DNA of 64,000 nt from CBFDBF01 sp050293315 (GCA_050293315.1 JBNKMS010000031.1:131610-195609), one strand, 5' to 3'. Counted from the stretch's first letter, positions 34,928 to 42,421 are shown. Notes: generated from the sequence alone by a model not told the origin. Translations and numbers: made by a program.

Positions 34928-35365
34928 CTAGCTTTCTTGGACTTCATACTCCGGCCCGTCAGTTCCGCGTAGAAATTTGGGAAGATCGTCATCAATATTG
35001 ATAATCCGCTGTTCGTAATAGACGTGCTTGTCAGATGCTAATTCCTCAGGCAACTGATTGTCATTGCATTTTGCAATCAAGTGTTGAGATACAACACGCC
35101 AATCCATGATGTTCGTGTTGAACAGGACTTCGCCGCATTTAGAGCAGTAGTTTTTTTGCATGGCTAAATGCGGATGTTGAAATACCTCCACAAATTCATC
35201 ACCTTCATCTACCACCACATCCTCTTTGCTCCATGCAGTTAAAGAGTGGAAAGGGACATTAAGGAGATCTCTACAATCCGAGCAGTGACAATGTACATGC
35301 GATATAGGTTTGTTGGATATGGATGCTTTTACACTTCCACAAGCACAGCGGATTTCGTATGTCAT
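34928..35365 (-). CDS. GFA (glutathione-dependent formaldehyde-activating) family protein, copy 2
   Basis: 145-residue zinc-fold protein. The metal Cys sets are CACG (8-11 in RCACGSVKA), HCHCSDCRDL (26-35) and YCSKCGEVLF (about 91-100), in the same order as Gfa/CENP-V family enzymes. The substrate is unknown; most members are not glutathione-dependent formaldehyde enzymes. It follows a second GFA gene by 31 bp with no attC between, so the two form a pair. Confidence 0.9.
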   Translation of the reverse strand: MTYEIRCACGSVKASISNKPISHVHCHCSDCRDLLNVPFHSLTAWSKEDVVVDEGDEFVEVFQHPHLAMQKNYCSKCGEVLFNTNIMDWRVVSQHLIAKCNDNQLPEELASDKHVYYEQRIINIDDDLPKFLRGTDGPEYEVQES

Positions 35366-35396
35366 ATATATAACCTCTTGTCGTCTACCGCTACAT

Positions 35397-35828
35397 TCAG
35401 CGGTTTTGTAGCTGTAATGTCTTGTTAAGTGTCTCTAAACTCAGTGATTCTTCATATTTCATTCCAGAATTACTAATTTCTTCCCAATGGGATTTTGAGC
35501 CTACATACAGATGTAGCACAATTTCCAGGTTTTCACTATCCTCTAAAAGGCCTGCTGGTATCCAAATATACTCACTCTTTCTGAGTTTATTAGGTACAGG
35601 GCTGCCGCAAATAGAACAGAAGTGCGAGTTAAATCCGGTCCGATGTTTAAATCCGGTCACAATGTTTTGGCCGGCCTTCCATGAAAATTGATTCGCATTA
35701 ACTATTGTTGCCGTGTTCGATGCTGAACCGCTTTGTCTGCGACATTCAGAACAGTGGCATTGATAAAGGTTTGGGACTGTGCCAGTGATCTCGAATTTAA
35801 CACCGCCGCATAAACATTTTCCGAGCAT
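35397..35828 (-). CDS. GFA family protein, copy 1
   Basis: 143 residues with KCLCGGVKFEI, YQCHCSECRRQSG and FCSICGSPVP, the zinc Cys sets of the GFA family. It is quite different in sequence from its neighbour, so they are not a recent duplicate. It stands behind a slightly altered attC site (35849-35930). Confidence 0.9.
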   Translation of the reverse strand: MLGKCLCGGVKFEITGTVPNLYQCHCSECRRQSGSASNTATIVNANQFSWKAGQNIVTGFKHRTGFNSHFCSICGSPVPNKLRKSEYIWIPAGLLEDSENLEIVLHLYVGSKSHWEEISNSGMKYEESLSLETLNKTLQLQNR

Positions 35829-35848
35829 GTGAGTTCCTTCAGTCTTAG

Positions 35849-35930
35849 CGTTAACGGTAATGGGGCTAGGCGGAGCCTGGATCCTGCGCAGGGCCGTAGG
35901 CCCGGAGTGAACTTGACCGAATTGCTATAC
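35849..35930 (-). repeat. attC-like site, array 2, one arm mutated
   Basis: Minus strand: GTATAGC...GTTAACG. The cassette upstream starts GTTATACGAATT, so the expected arm is AATTCGTATAAC; the sequence has AATTCGTATAGC, one base off over 12. The left half shares about 33 bp with the site at 17418-17507. Confidence 0.75.
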
Positions 35931-35933
35931 GAA

Positions 35934-36362
35934 TTATAAATGTGAGTTTGCATACAAATATACAATACCATTTGCAACAAAAGACCCATAGGATCTAAAG
36001 TAACCTTCTTTATCTTTTATTGGGATAAAGCCAGAAGACATTACGCCTAATGTTATTATCTTGCCAGGCATTGCAATCTCTTTGAGTTTTGCAATTGCTT
36101 CTGCATGTTGTTCTTTGCTAAATGTTCTTTTGGTTGTAAAACATGCCATCCCTTGTGAGCAGCCGAACTTAATTAGTACATGTTTTATATATGGGCTTAC
36201 TTTTTCATCTGGCCCATAAGGGTTAGTTAATTGATAAAATGATAATTCATGACCACCGCTAGGCATTTCTTTAAAGTCGACAACTTTTAATTCAAATTGA
36301 CTGCCGCCTGCAAACGCTTGGACATATAATAAAAGCAGTATTATTGATAGTGCTTTTTTCAT
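35934..36362 (-). CDS. Cassette-encoded exported protein, unknown
   Basis: 142 residues with a clear signal peptide (MKKALSIILLLLYVQAFAGG, cleavage near 18). The mature part has FGCSQGMACF with two Cys residues likely to form a disulfide, and a C-terminal beta-rich stretch. No family is recognised. Periplasmic or secreted. The gene lies alone between two attC-like sites. Confidence 0.75.
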   Translation of the reverse strand: MKKALSIILLLLYVQAFAGGSQFELKVVDFKEMPSGGHELSFYQLTNPYGPDEKVSPYIKHVLIKFGCSQGMACFTTKRTFSKEQHAEAIAKLKEIAMPGKIITLGVMSSGFIPIKDKEGYFRSYGSFVANGIVYLYANSHL

Positions 36363-36372
36363 CTTTCAATTC

Positions 36373-36432
36373 GTATAACGTTGCCATAAGACGCGCGAGG
36401 TACGAGTGTCGGATTTGATGGCCTTGTTAAGC
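36373..36432 (-). repeat. attC-like site, array 2
   Basis: Minus strand arms GCTTAAC and GTTATAC, inner AAGGCCAT/ATGGCAAC, short centre with CGCGCG. The GCTTAAC arm is complementary to the GTTAAGC that opens the 36427-36831 cassette. Confidence 0.82.
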
Positions 36433-36831
36433 GTTGCCATACCAAAATTCTTTACCTTTATATTGTGGGTTTTCAGTTACAAACTCTGCTGACTCATTCT
36501 GTGTTTTAGCCAACCAAGAATTGAAGTTAGAGTACTTGCCCAGAATTACCCCTTTCCAAGGATTAGCCTCCCAAACCTCACAGCAATTTATTGCGTTGAA
36601 ATACGCCAGCTTATCTTGATGTTCAGCCTGAGCAAATGGTATTAACTTAATTCCAAATATATTTCCAGATTCTTCTAGTGCCCACATTTCTTCTGCGGCA
36701 AACACCCATGGCGGCAAGCCACTTAAAGCGCCACTCTTAACTTCCTGGTGATTGACGAACCTTACAAATTCTTCAGGATATTCAAACCCATTAGGAAGTT
36801 CTTCTTTTTCGATCGTAGTTTTCACCAGCAA
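36427..36831 (-). CDS. Cassette protein, possibly SMI1/KNR4-like
   Basis: 134 residues, cytoplasmic, with YPEEFVRFVNHQEV, GIKLIPFAQAEHQDKLAYF and EFVTENPQYKGKEFWYGN. The pattern of an early Phe-x-x-Phe helix and an acidic core resembles SMI1/KNR4-type proteins, which include immunity proteins of toxin systems, but I cannot confirm it without a profile search. The stop codon overlaps the attC arm. Confidence 0.75.
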   Translation of the reverse strand: MLVKTTIEKEELPNGFEYPEEFVRFVNHQEVKSGALSGLPPWVFAAEEMWALEESGNIFGIKLIPFAQAEHQDKLAYFNAINCCEVWEANPWKGVILGKYSNFNSWLAKTQNESAEFVTENPQYKGKEFWYGNA

Positions 36832-36843
36832 TAGTTTCCTGAC

Positions 36844-36915
36844 GCTTAACGTTGCCAGCAGGGGCAGACAAAGCGCGCAGCGATTTGGATGTCCCTCTGG
36901 CTGGCCTTGTTAACC
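36844..36915 (-). repeat. attC-like site, array 2
   Basis: Minus strand arms GGTTAAC and GTTAAGC, inner arms AAGGCCAGC/GCTGGCAAC, centre AGAGGGACA/TGTCTGCCCCT. The arm AAGGTTAAC is complementary over 9 bases to the GTTAACCTT opening the next gene's cassette. Confidence 0.85.
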
Positions 36916-37269
36916 TTGCTCACTAATAACTTTAAATTCACCACCTTCACATACCCGAACTATTGTGCTGCAAACAATCCTGCCATGCAGATCATAATGC
37001 TTTGAATCATTTGGAACGTAGCCGATACTTTTCAAAAAGTAACGCACACCTGTCTCTTTGTACGCGAGCAACGCACCCTCTATCGCTGATTTCTTTATTT
37101 CTTCAGGATCGACACCTTCACTAAGCCCATATTTGATGGGCTTTAAGGAATACATCTCAATTTCGGGTGGTTTTTCTTTTGATAACTCAAACTCTAAATA
37201 TGCATCCATACCTGCACCGCATTGTAGAGCCCCTACGTATTTATGTCCTTTTCTTGCAAACAACGGCAT
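36910..37269 (-). CDS. Cassette-encoded protein, unknown
   Basis: 119 residues, cytoplasmic. GHKYVGALQCGAGMDAYLEF at the N-terminus and EGALLAYKETGVRYFLKS in the middle; no known family is recognised. The stop TAA is part of the attC arm GGTTAAC. It has one ATG choice at 37269, near the cassette start. Confidence 0.7.
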   Translation of the reverse strand: MPLFARKGHKYVGALQCGAGMDAYLEFELSKEKPPEIEMYSLKPIKYGLSEGVDPEEIKKSAIEGALLAYKETGVRYFLKSIGYVPNDSKHYDLHGRIVCSTIVRVCEGGEFKVISEQG

Positions 37270-37283
37270 AGTCTTCTTTTTAA

Positions 37284-37346
37284 GGTTAACGTTTGAGCAC
37301 AGGGGCGCGAGTGAAACGAGCGTCCCTATGGTGCGACTTGTTATAA
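37284..37346 (-). repeat. attC-like site, array 2, read through by the upstream gene
   Basis: Minus strand arms TTATAAC and GTTAACC, inner AAGTCGCACC partner GTGCTCAAAC, centre TAGGGACGCTCGTTTC/GCGCCCC. The preceding gene has no stop before the site and ends within its second arm (TAA at 37286-37288). Confidence 0.82.
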
Positions 37347-37981
37347 CTTTTTACATATAAATAGGACCAGCGCAATATAAGGATTATGGAAGTGATAGGT
37401 AATAAAGCCCACATTATGATATTAAACATCCATATATAGCCTGTTAGTTTTGATTGTGTTGTTTTAGCACCAAATGCACCGGGTGTAAGAATTAAACGAG
37501 GGTTGTATTTAGATAGCTCGCTTAAATCAGTTTTAAATTTAGTGCTTAAAATCATATTACCTTTAGGTAATGATACTTCTCCAATAAGTTTAGATATATT
37601 ATTTTTTGAATATCCAGCTCCTCTTGTTAGATGTGAGCCAGTACCTGACAACTCTATGTGACTCGATCTAATATTCCATGCGATAGCATACTTTTTGAAT
37701 TTCCCAGTAGGTTCTCCGCTTTTTATATTAAAACCTCCGTCACCAATTATGTCTCTAATCTCATTAAATGACTTGTTGTCTACTTTATGTAATAACAATT
37801 GGAGAGAATAATTCCCAGGATATTTAATATTAAATTCCTTTGTAGCATTAGAATTAAGTTTTGTACTGATAGGAATATTCAGTGGAAATTTAACAACATC
37901 TTTAACTAATTCTTGAGACGCAAAAAAAGCTAACACCATGATTGTGATTAGTATCAAGCTTATTTTAAGTTCCTTGGACAT
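37286..37981 (-). CDS. Cassette-encoded membrane protein with attC-encoded C-terminus
   Basis: 231 residues: N-terminal helix (about 7-25), an external domain of about 150 residues rich in beta strands, and a second helix (about 188-208, WMFNIIMWALLPITSIILIL). No family is recognised. The reading frame continues through the attC site, so the last 15-20 residues (HHRDARFTRAPVLKR) are encoded by the recombination site and would change if the cassette were followed by a different one. Confidence 0.75.
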   Translation of the reverse strand: MSKELKISLILITIMVLAFFASQELVKDVVKFPLNIPISTKLNSNATKEFNIKYPGNYSLQLLLHKVDNKSFNEIRDIIGDGGFNIKSGEPTGKFKKYAIAWNIRSSHIELSGTGSHLTRGAGYSKNNISKLIGEVSLPKGNMILSTKFKTDLSELSKYNPRLILTPGAFGAKTTQSKLTGYIWMFNIIMWALLPITSIILILRWSYLYVKSYNKSHHRDARFTRAPVLKR

Positions 37982-37988
37982 AATTTAG

Positions 37989-38072
37989 TTATAACGTTTT
38001 ACATAAGGGGCGCGCAGCGAAGCGGAGCGTCCCAGTGAGCGATAGCGAACGATCTTGATGTGGTTGTTAGGT
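37989..38072 (-). repeat. attC-like site, array 2
   Basis: Minus strand arms ACCTAAC and GTTATAA, inner AACCACATC, centre CTGGGACGCTCCGCTTCGC/GCGCGCCCCTTATG. The arm CACCTAAC pairs with GTTAGGTG at the start of the 38067-38441 cassette. Confidence 0.85.
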
Positions 38073-38441
38073 GTTTTCTTCATTGCTATTTGTCTCGAGA
38101 ATTACTGGCAGCTTATGTAAAAACATTAAATAACCGATTACGACAAAACCTATTACTGCACTAAGAAGTATGTAATCAAGGCTCTCGTTCATGCGTGTGA
38201 TATTGTGTGACAATAGGCTGATTTTTTCATCAGGCTTTTCTAGTAAATCATTTCCTATAGATCTGATGCTGCTATATAGGGCACCAAGGTTGTACGACAG
38301 GATGATAATGACTGGCACGAATGAAACAGGAATTAGTAGAGTGTATATTTTTTTGTAGCCAACAGGGTGCTTATAGGCAATGAACGTCAGCCCAGAAACT
38401 AGTGCAACGACAAGAGAATATATTAGTGTTTCCAAATTCAT
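38067..38441 (-). CDS. Cassette-encoded membrane protein, unknown
   Basis: 124 residues with three hydrophobic segments (about 5-23, 33-54, 90-110) and a charged loop (LLEKPDEKISLLSHNITRMN) between the second and third. No family is recognised. The stop TAA is in the attC arm. Starts 9 bases after the cassette opening. Confidence 0.72.
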   Translation of the reverse strand: MNLETLIYSLVVALVSGLTFIAYKHPVGYKKIYTLLIPVSFVPVIIILSYNLGALYSSIRSIGNDLLEKPDEKISLLSHNITRMNESLDYILLSAVIGFVVIGYLMFLHKLPVILETNSNEENT

Positions 38442-38449
38442 GATTTTAC

Positions 38450-38515
38450 ACCTAACGTAATAGCTAAGGGGCGGCTGGCGAAGCCAGGCGTCCCTACTTG
38501 AGCGACTTGTTAGGC
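38450..38515 (-). repeat. attC-like site, array 2
   Basis: Minus strand arms GCCTAAC and GTTAGGT, inner AAGTCGCTCAAG, centre GGGACGCCTGGCTTCGCCAG/CCGCCCC. The arm CGCCTAAC pairs with GTTAGGCG opening the 38522-39250 cassette. Confidence 0.88.
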
Positions 38516-38521
38516 GAAGTT

Positions 38522-39250
38522 CTACTGTGAAGCTCCACCTTTGTTTTTAGATAAAAAGTCTATATAGCTTTCAATGAAGTCGCGTCTTAATTTTAAAAAT
38601 TCATCTATTGTGCTGAATTCCGCTTTATTTTGCCTCAGAAGATAAGCCGTAACTATTATTTCTTTATCAGGCACAAAGATATGAATCTGGCTAATTGTAT
38701 TGCCGGTAAGACCAATAACATTTTCGGTATAAGAAATATATTCATAATTATTATACGAGGCTTCTTCTAATTCAATGTAGTCCTTACCTTTAGCCTTGAA
38801 GGGTGCCATTTTTTCTTTTAGTTCTGGATTTTTCTTTAGATAGTTATAAACACGTTCCCTTTTGCGGTTGTATTCGTGTTTTATGGCATCTATTACAGTA
38901 TGTTTATCGCTTTGATAGGAGCTTTTTGAGCTTCTTTCGATTTTTGTATTGGAAAAATAGTGTGTTCCTGGATAGGCATACATTGCTCTATAGCCTTCCT
39001 CTACAGTTACTTTTGCTTTTTTAATTGGTTCTTTACTATCGTTACTGTAATAGTCTATAAAGCGCCAAGGGGCGCACCCTTCACAGCGTTTTTTTACTTC
39101 AACAAGTTTTAAATTCCCCCTAAGCTCCGTAGGAATGGACTTTTGAAATATCTTAGGCAAATCTGCCGTGGATGCTGTTTTCGCATGCACGTTACAGGTA
39201 GTAACGAACATTATGAATGCGGCAAGTATTGTTAAATTTCTGTATTTCAT
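38522..39250 (-). CDS. Cassette-encoded exported protein, unknown
   Basis: 242 residues with a signal peptide (about 1-23, ending NVHA). The mature part has CEGCAPW (two Cys residues), a Lys/Glu-rich helical middle and IHIFVPDKEIIVTAYLL near the end. No family is recognised; localisation is periplasmic or outside. It is the largest cassette product of the array. Confidence 0.75.
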   Translation of the reverse strand: MKYRNLTILAAFIMFVTTCNVHAKTASTADLPKIFQKSIPTELRGNLKLVEVKKRCEGCAPWRFIDYYSNDSKEPIKKAKVTVEEGYRAMYAYPGTHYFSNTKIERSSKSSYQSDKHTVIDAIKHEYNRKRERVYNYLKKNPELKEKMAPFKAKGKDYIELEEASYNNYEYISYTENVIGLTGNTISQIHIFVPDKEIIVTAYLLRQNKAEFSTIDEFLKLRRDFIESYIDFLSKNKGGASQ

Positions 39251-39256
39251 TTGTTC

Positions 39257-39328
39257 GCCTAACGCCCAGCTAAAGGGCGCAAATGGAGCGTAGCGGAATT
39301 TGCGTCCATTTTGAGCGCCGTGTTATGT
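39257..39328 (-). repeat. attC-like site, array 2, first cassette
   Basis: Minus strand arms ACATAAC and GTTAGGC, inner GGCGCTC, centre GGACGCAAATTCCGCTACGC with its complement. Shares about 33 central bases with 17036-17107 in array 1. The arm CACATAAC pairs with GTTATGTG at 39761-39768. Confidence 0.88.
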
Positions 39329-39330
39329 GT

Positions 39331-39744
39331 TTATTTGGTTTTAGTTTTGATGTAGGCATAGTCAGAGTTGGAAGCACCCTTGAACAAAGAGACCTCCATT
39401 AAGCCCTGTATGGAATTCCAGCGCAGCGTGAAATTGTTTTTAAATGCTGGATTAGCTTCTTTTAAACCGAGTGCGGCTAGCGCCGACTTTGAGAATGGAA
39501 CTGAATCAATTCCTTCAATAGTTATCCAATCGGCTTTGCCGTGTATAAATACAATTTCTGTTTCGCCTTTTATGTACTGGCACTTGTTGCCATATTTACT
39601 TTTGCCACAGGACTTAGGGGCACCAAGATAGCTTGCAACTTCACTTTCTGATTTTCCTGCAATTTTCAAAACATCTACTATTGGCTCAGCATAAGCTGCG
39701 GTTGCTGCAAATGTTGCAATGGCAATAAATATAAATTTCCTCAT
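39331..39744 (-). CDS. Cassette-encoded exported protein, unknown
   Basis: 137 residues: signal peptide about 1-19 (MRKFIFIAIATFAATAAYA), then a small domain with SEVASYLGAPKSCGKSKYGN and a Cys pair, and the end FKGASNSDYAYIKTKTK. It is the first cassette behind the leader of array 2 and so would be the best expressed. The ATG at 39744 has GGAGAG 4-5 bases upstream and is preferred to the TTG/ATG-like frame start at 39765. No family is recognised. Confidence 0.78.
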   Translation of the reverse strand: MRKFIFIAIATFAATAAYAEPIVDVLKIAGKSESEVASYLGAPKSCGKSKYGNKCQYIKGETEIVFIHGKADWITIEGIDSVPFSKSALAALGLKEANPAFKNNFTLRWNSIQGLMEVSLFKGASNSDYAYIKTKTK

Positions 39745-39762
39745 GTTTCTCTCCTTTTTACA

Positions 39763-39831
39763 CATAACAGTTAATTATATGACACGCACTGATATCGAGT
39801 TATACGACATGCGCGAATATTGTAATATACA
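39763..39831 (-). promoter_or_regulatory. attI-like leader with tandem 25-bp repeats (array 2)
   Basis: On the minus strand: ATATTACAATAT, then two related 25-bp units, the second ending in TATAAT, then TAACTGTTATG. It aligns without gaps to 15319-15386 (about 49 of 66 bases equal by hand). Conserved blocks are ATATTACAATAT, ATAACTC, ATATCAGTGC and ATAATTAA-TGTTATG. In both copies, bases that differ between the two sites are largely shared between the two repeats within each site. Confidence 0.6.
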
Positions 39832-40105
39832 GCATAAGGTTCTATTAATGTTCTAATGTGGCCCGTTCTGACAAATTTGGAATGCCCATTTAAGGCAGGG
39901 ATGACGTGAGTGTAGCAGTAGCATCCTGCCGCAGGCTGTTTCCTATTACCTTGCAGACTATCAGAGATTATATGTATTAGAAATACGCAACCATCGTTGC
40001 GTCTGAGGCAGAGGTTGAGATTGGTGTTATAAGCTATTGATTAATAGCATGCACCATGCCGCCAGGGTGTGGCGGCACTCTATCTCTTGGGGGATTATGG
40101 TCGCT
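39832..40105. other. Gene-free region between array 2 and UDP-sugar genes
   Basis: No gene is visible, and in particular no integrase. A TGCCGCC/GGCGGCA hairpin (40057-40077) just past the epimerase stop codon may terminate the leftward UDP-sugar transcript. The rest has no feature I can name. Confidence 0.5.
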
Positions 40106-41113
40106 TCAGACCTGGTAGTACTCCAGATACCACTCGACAAACCTTTTGATGCCGTCCTCAACCGAGGTGGCCGGCTTGTAGTCCACGTCACGTATTAGGT
40201 CATCGACGTCGGCGTAGGTATCAGGCACATCGCCAGGCTGCAGTGGTAGCAGGTTTTGCTCCGCCTTCTTCCCCAGGCACTCTTCCAGTACCTCGATATA
40301 GTGGCGCAGCTCAACCGGCTGGTTGTTGCCTATATTGTAGAGTCGGTAAGGTGCCTGGCTGGTGGCGGAGTCGGGTGCATCGCCGCTCCAGGCGGGATTC
40401 GGTTCAGCCACGTTATCGAGGGTGCGGATTACCCCCTCGACGATATCATCTATATAGGTGAAGTCGCGCCGATGGTTGCCGTAGTTGAATACGTCAATCG
40501 GCTCGCCCGCAAGGATCTTGCGGGTAAAGAGAAACAGCGCCATGTCAGGGCGGCCCCACGGACCGTAGACGGTGAAGAAGCGTAATCCGGTAGTGGGTAG
40601 GTTGTAGAGATGGCTGTAGGTATGGGCCATCAGCTCATTCGCCTTCTTGCTGGCGGCGTAGAGGCTTAGCGGGTGGTCCACATTGTGGTGGACTGAAAAG
40701 GGCATATTGGTATTGGCCCCATAGACCGAGCTGCTGGAGGCGTATACCAGATGCTCCACTTTATTGTGACGGCACCCCTCAAGAATATTGCCGAAGCCGA
40801 CCAGATTGGTGTCAATATACGACATCGGGTTCTCTAAGGAATAACGCACTCCCGCCTGCGCGGCCAGGTTGACCACCCGATCCGGACGATGGGTGCTGAA
40901 TGCATCCGCTATCGCCTCACGATCTTCCAGGTTGATTCGCAGATCAGTAAAGTTTGGGTGTGGAGTGGTGCGGGCAAGACGCGCCTTCTTTAGGTTTACA
41001 TCGTAGTAGTCGTTGAGTGAGTCGATGCCTATAACTTCATCCCCTCTCTCCAGCAGACGTAGGGAGAGCGCAGAACCGATAAATCCAGCGCTGCCGGTAA
41101 CCAATACTTTCAT
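40106..41113 (-). CDS. UDP-glucuronate 4-epimerase-like NAD-dependent epimerase
   Basis: 335 residues of the extended short-chain dehydrogenase group. The NAD-binding GSAGFIGSAL is near the N-terminus, the catalytic Ser-x-Tyr-x3-Lys is in YAASKKANELM, and GRPDMALFLFTRKILAG is typical of CapI/UDP-glucuronate epimerases. It would make UDP-galacturonate-type precursors for surface polysaccharide. I prefer the ATG at 41113, with AGGAG 5 bases upstream, to the adjacent ATG at 41116. It lies 18 bp behind the UDP-sugar dehydrogenase. Confidence 0.93.
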   Translation of the reverse strand: MKVLVTGSAGFIGSALSLRLLERGDEVIGIDSLNDYYDVNLKKARLARTTPHPNFTDLRINLEDREAIADAFSTHRPDRVVNLAAQAGVRYSLENPMSYIDTNLVGFGNILEGCRHNKVEHLVYASSSSVYGANTNMPFSVHHNVDHPLSLYAASKKANELMAHTYSHLYNLPTTGLRFFTVYGPWGRPDMALFLFTRKILAGEPIDVFNYGNHRRDFTYIDDIVEGVIRTLDNVAEPNPAWSGDAPDSATSQAPYRLYNIGNNQPVELRHYIEVLEECLGKKAEQNLLPLQPGDVPDTYADVDDLIRDVDYKPATSVEDGIKRFVEWYLEYYQV

Positions 41114-41131
41114 CATAGCTCCTGGTTGTAT

Positions 41132-42418
41132 TTACAGACTGCCGTCCACCATGTCTGAAGGCAGCATATGCTTTATGTCATAAAAGACTGATTTCTTTTT
41201 GCCCAGTTGTCGTAGCTGTTCCGCCCCCATCTCGCGGAACTGGTCGTGGGCCACGGCCAGGATAACCGCGTCGTAGCTTGCGTTGTTCAGCTTCTCAATC
41301 GGCTCGACGCCAAGTTCGGCCTTCGCCTCAGCCGCATCAACCCAGGGGTCATACAGCTCTACTGTAGCGCCGTAGCTCTGTAGCTCTTCTACCATGTCGA
41401 TCACCCTGGTGTTACGGATGTCCGGGCAGTTCTCCTTGAAGGTGAGCCCTAAGATTAGCACCCGACTGTTAGCCACCGGGATCTCTCGCTGGATCATCAG
41501 TTTTATTACTGCTCCAACTACATACCTACCCATGCTGTCATTGATGCGGCGACCTGCCAGGATTACCTCAGGCTGATAGCCTATCGACTGCGCCTTGTGG
41601 GTAAGGTAGTAGGGGTCTACTCCGATGCAGTGGCCACCCACCAGTCCGGGGCGAAAGGGGAGAAAATTCCATTTACTGCCGGCGGCCTCCAGTACCTCCA
41701 GGGTATCTATCCCCAGGCGGTCGAAGATCAGCGCCAGCTCATTGATCAGCGCTATATTGACGTCGCGCTGGGTGTTCTCAATCACCTTGGCCGCCTCCGC
41801 CACCTTGATGCTGCTCGCCTTGTGGGTACCGGCGGTGATGATCCGGCGATAGAGCGCATCTATAAAATCTGCCACCTCCGGGGTGGAGCCGGATGTAACC
41901 TTCACGATGGTTGGCAGGCGATGCTCTCTATCCCCAGGGTTGATTCGCTCCGGGCTGTAACCGGCGTAAAAATCGTGGTTAAAGCGCAGGCCTGACAGCT
42001 CCTCAAGGATGGGCACACACACCTCCTCGGTAGCACCAGGATAGACGGTCGATTCGTAGATGACTATGTCGCCCTTTTTTAGTGCGGCACCAACCGTGCG
42101 ACTGGCCGCCTGTAGAGGGGTGAGATCCGGCTGTTTGTGTTCGTCGATAGGGGTGGGGACGGTCACTATATAGACATTGCAGTCGGAGAGATCTGCCGGA
42201 TTACTGCTGAAACTAAGCTTGCTGGCCTGGGCCAGCTCATCCGCATCTGTCTCGTTGGTGGCGTCGTGTCCCCGTTCCAGCTCGGCAATGCGCTCTACAC
42301 CTATGTCAAAACCGGTGGTGGGGAACTGTTTCCCAAACTCCACCGCCAGTGGCAGGCCGACATAGCCGAGGCCGATAATTCCAATGTGTACTTTCTCTAG
42401 ATCGCGCATAGTGTCCAT
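41132..42418 (-). CDS. UDP-N-acetylhexosamine/UDP-glucose-type 6-dehydrogenase (TviB-like)
   Basis: 428-residue nucleotide-sugar dehydrogenase. NAD motif GIIGLGYVGLPLAVEFG (about 13-29), catalytic Cys in VGGHCIGVDPYYLT (about 261-274), and the C-terminal UDP-binding domain with LGLTFKENCPDIRNT. It most resembles the Vi-antigen TviB/WbpA group that oxidises UDP-GlcNAc or UDP-GalNAc to the uronate; the epimerase behind it fits such a pathway. It starts three bases after the queF stop. Confidence 0.93.
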   Translation of the reverse strand: MDTMRDLEKVHIGIIGLGYVGLPLAVEFGKQFPTTGFDIGVERIAELERGHDATNETDADELAQASKLSFSSNPADLSDCNVYIVTVPTPIDEHKQPDLTPLQAASRTVGAALKKGDIVIYESTVYPGATEEVCVPILEELSGLRFNHDFYAGYSPERINPGDREHRLPTIVKVTSGSTPEVADFIDALYRRIITAGTHKASSIKVAEAAKVIENTQRDVNIALINELALIFDRLGIDTLEVLEAAGSKWNFLPFRPGLVGGHCIGVDPYYLTHKAQSIGYQPEVILAGRRINDSMGRYVVGAVIKLMIQREIPVANSRVLILGLTFKENCPDIRNTRVIDMVEELQSYGATVELYDPWVDAAEAKAELGVEPIEKLNNASYDAVILAVAHDQFREMGAEQLRQLGKKKSVFYDIKHMLPSDMVDGSL

Positions 42419-42421
42419 CTA

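Larger units (their letters stand above)
33372..39768 (-). mobile_element. Integron-type gene cassette array 2 (integrase-less)
   Basis: Reading leftward from the leader at 39831, at least seven cassettes each end in an attC-like site whose outer arm matches the cassette's own first bases (for example GTTATGT/ACATAAC, GTTAGGC/GCCTAAC, GTTAGGT/ACCTAAC, GTTATAA/TTATAAC, GTTAACC/GGTTAAC, GTTAAGC/GCTTAAC). Further left the sites decay (35849-35930 with one changed base, 34078-34157, 33372-33440), where the GFA, pirin and cation-efflux genes sit. No integrase gene is visible. Confidence 0.85.

Noticed and set aside
35366..35396. attC site between the two GFA genes
   Set aside because: The gap has only 31 bp, with a small TACCGCT/AGCGGTT-like hairpin and no GTTRRRY arms.
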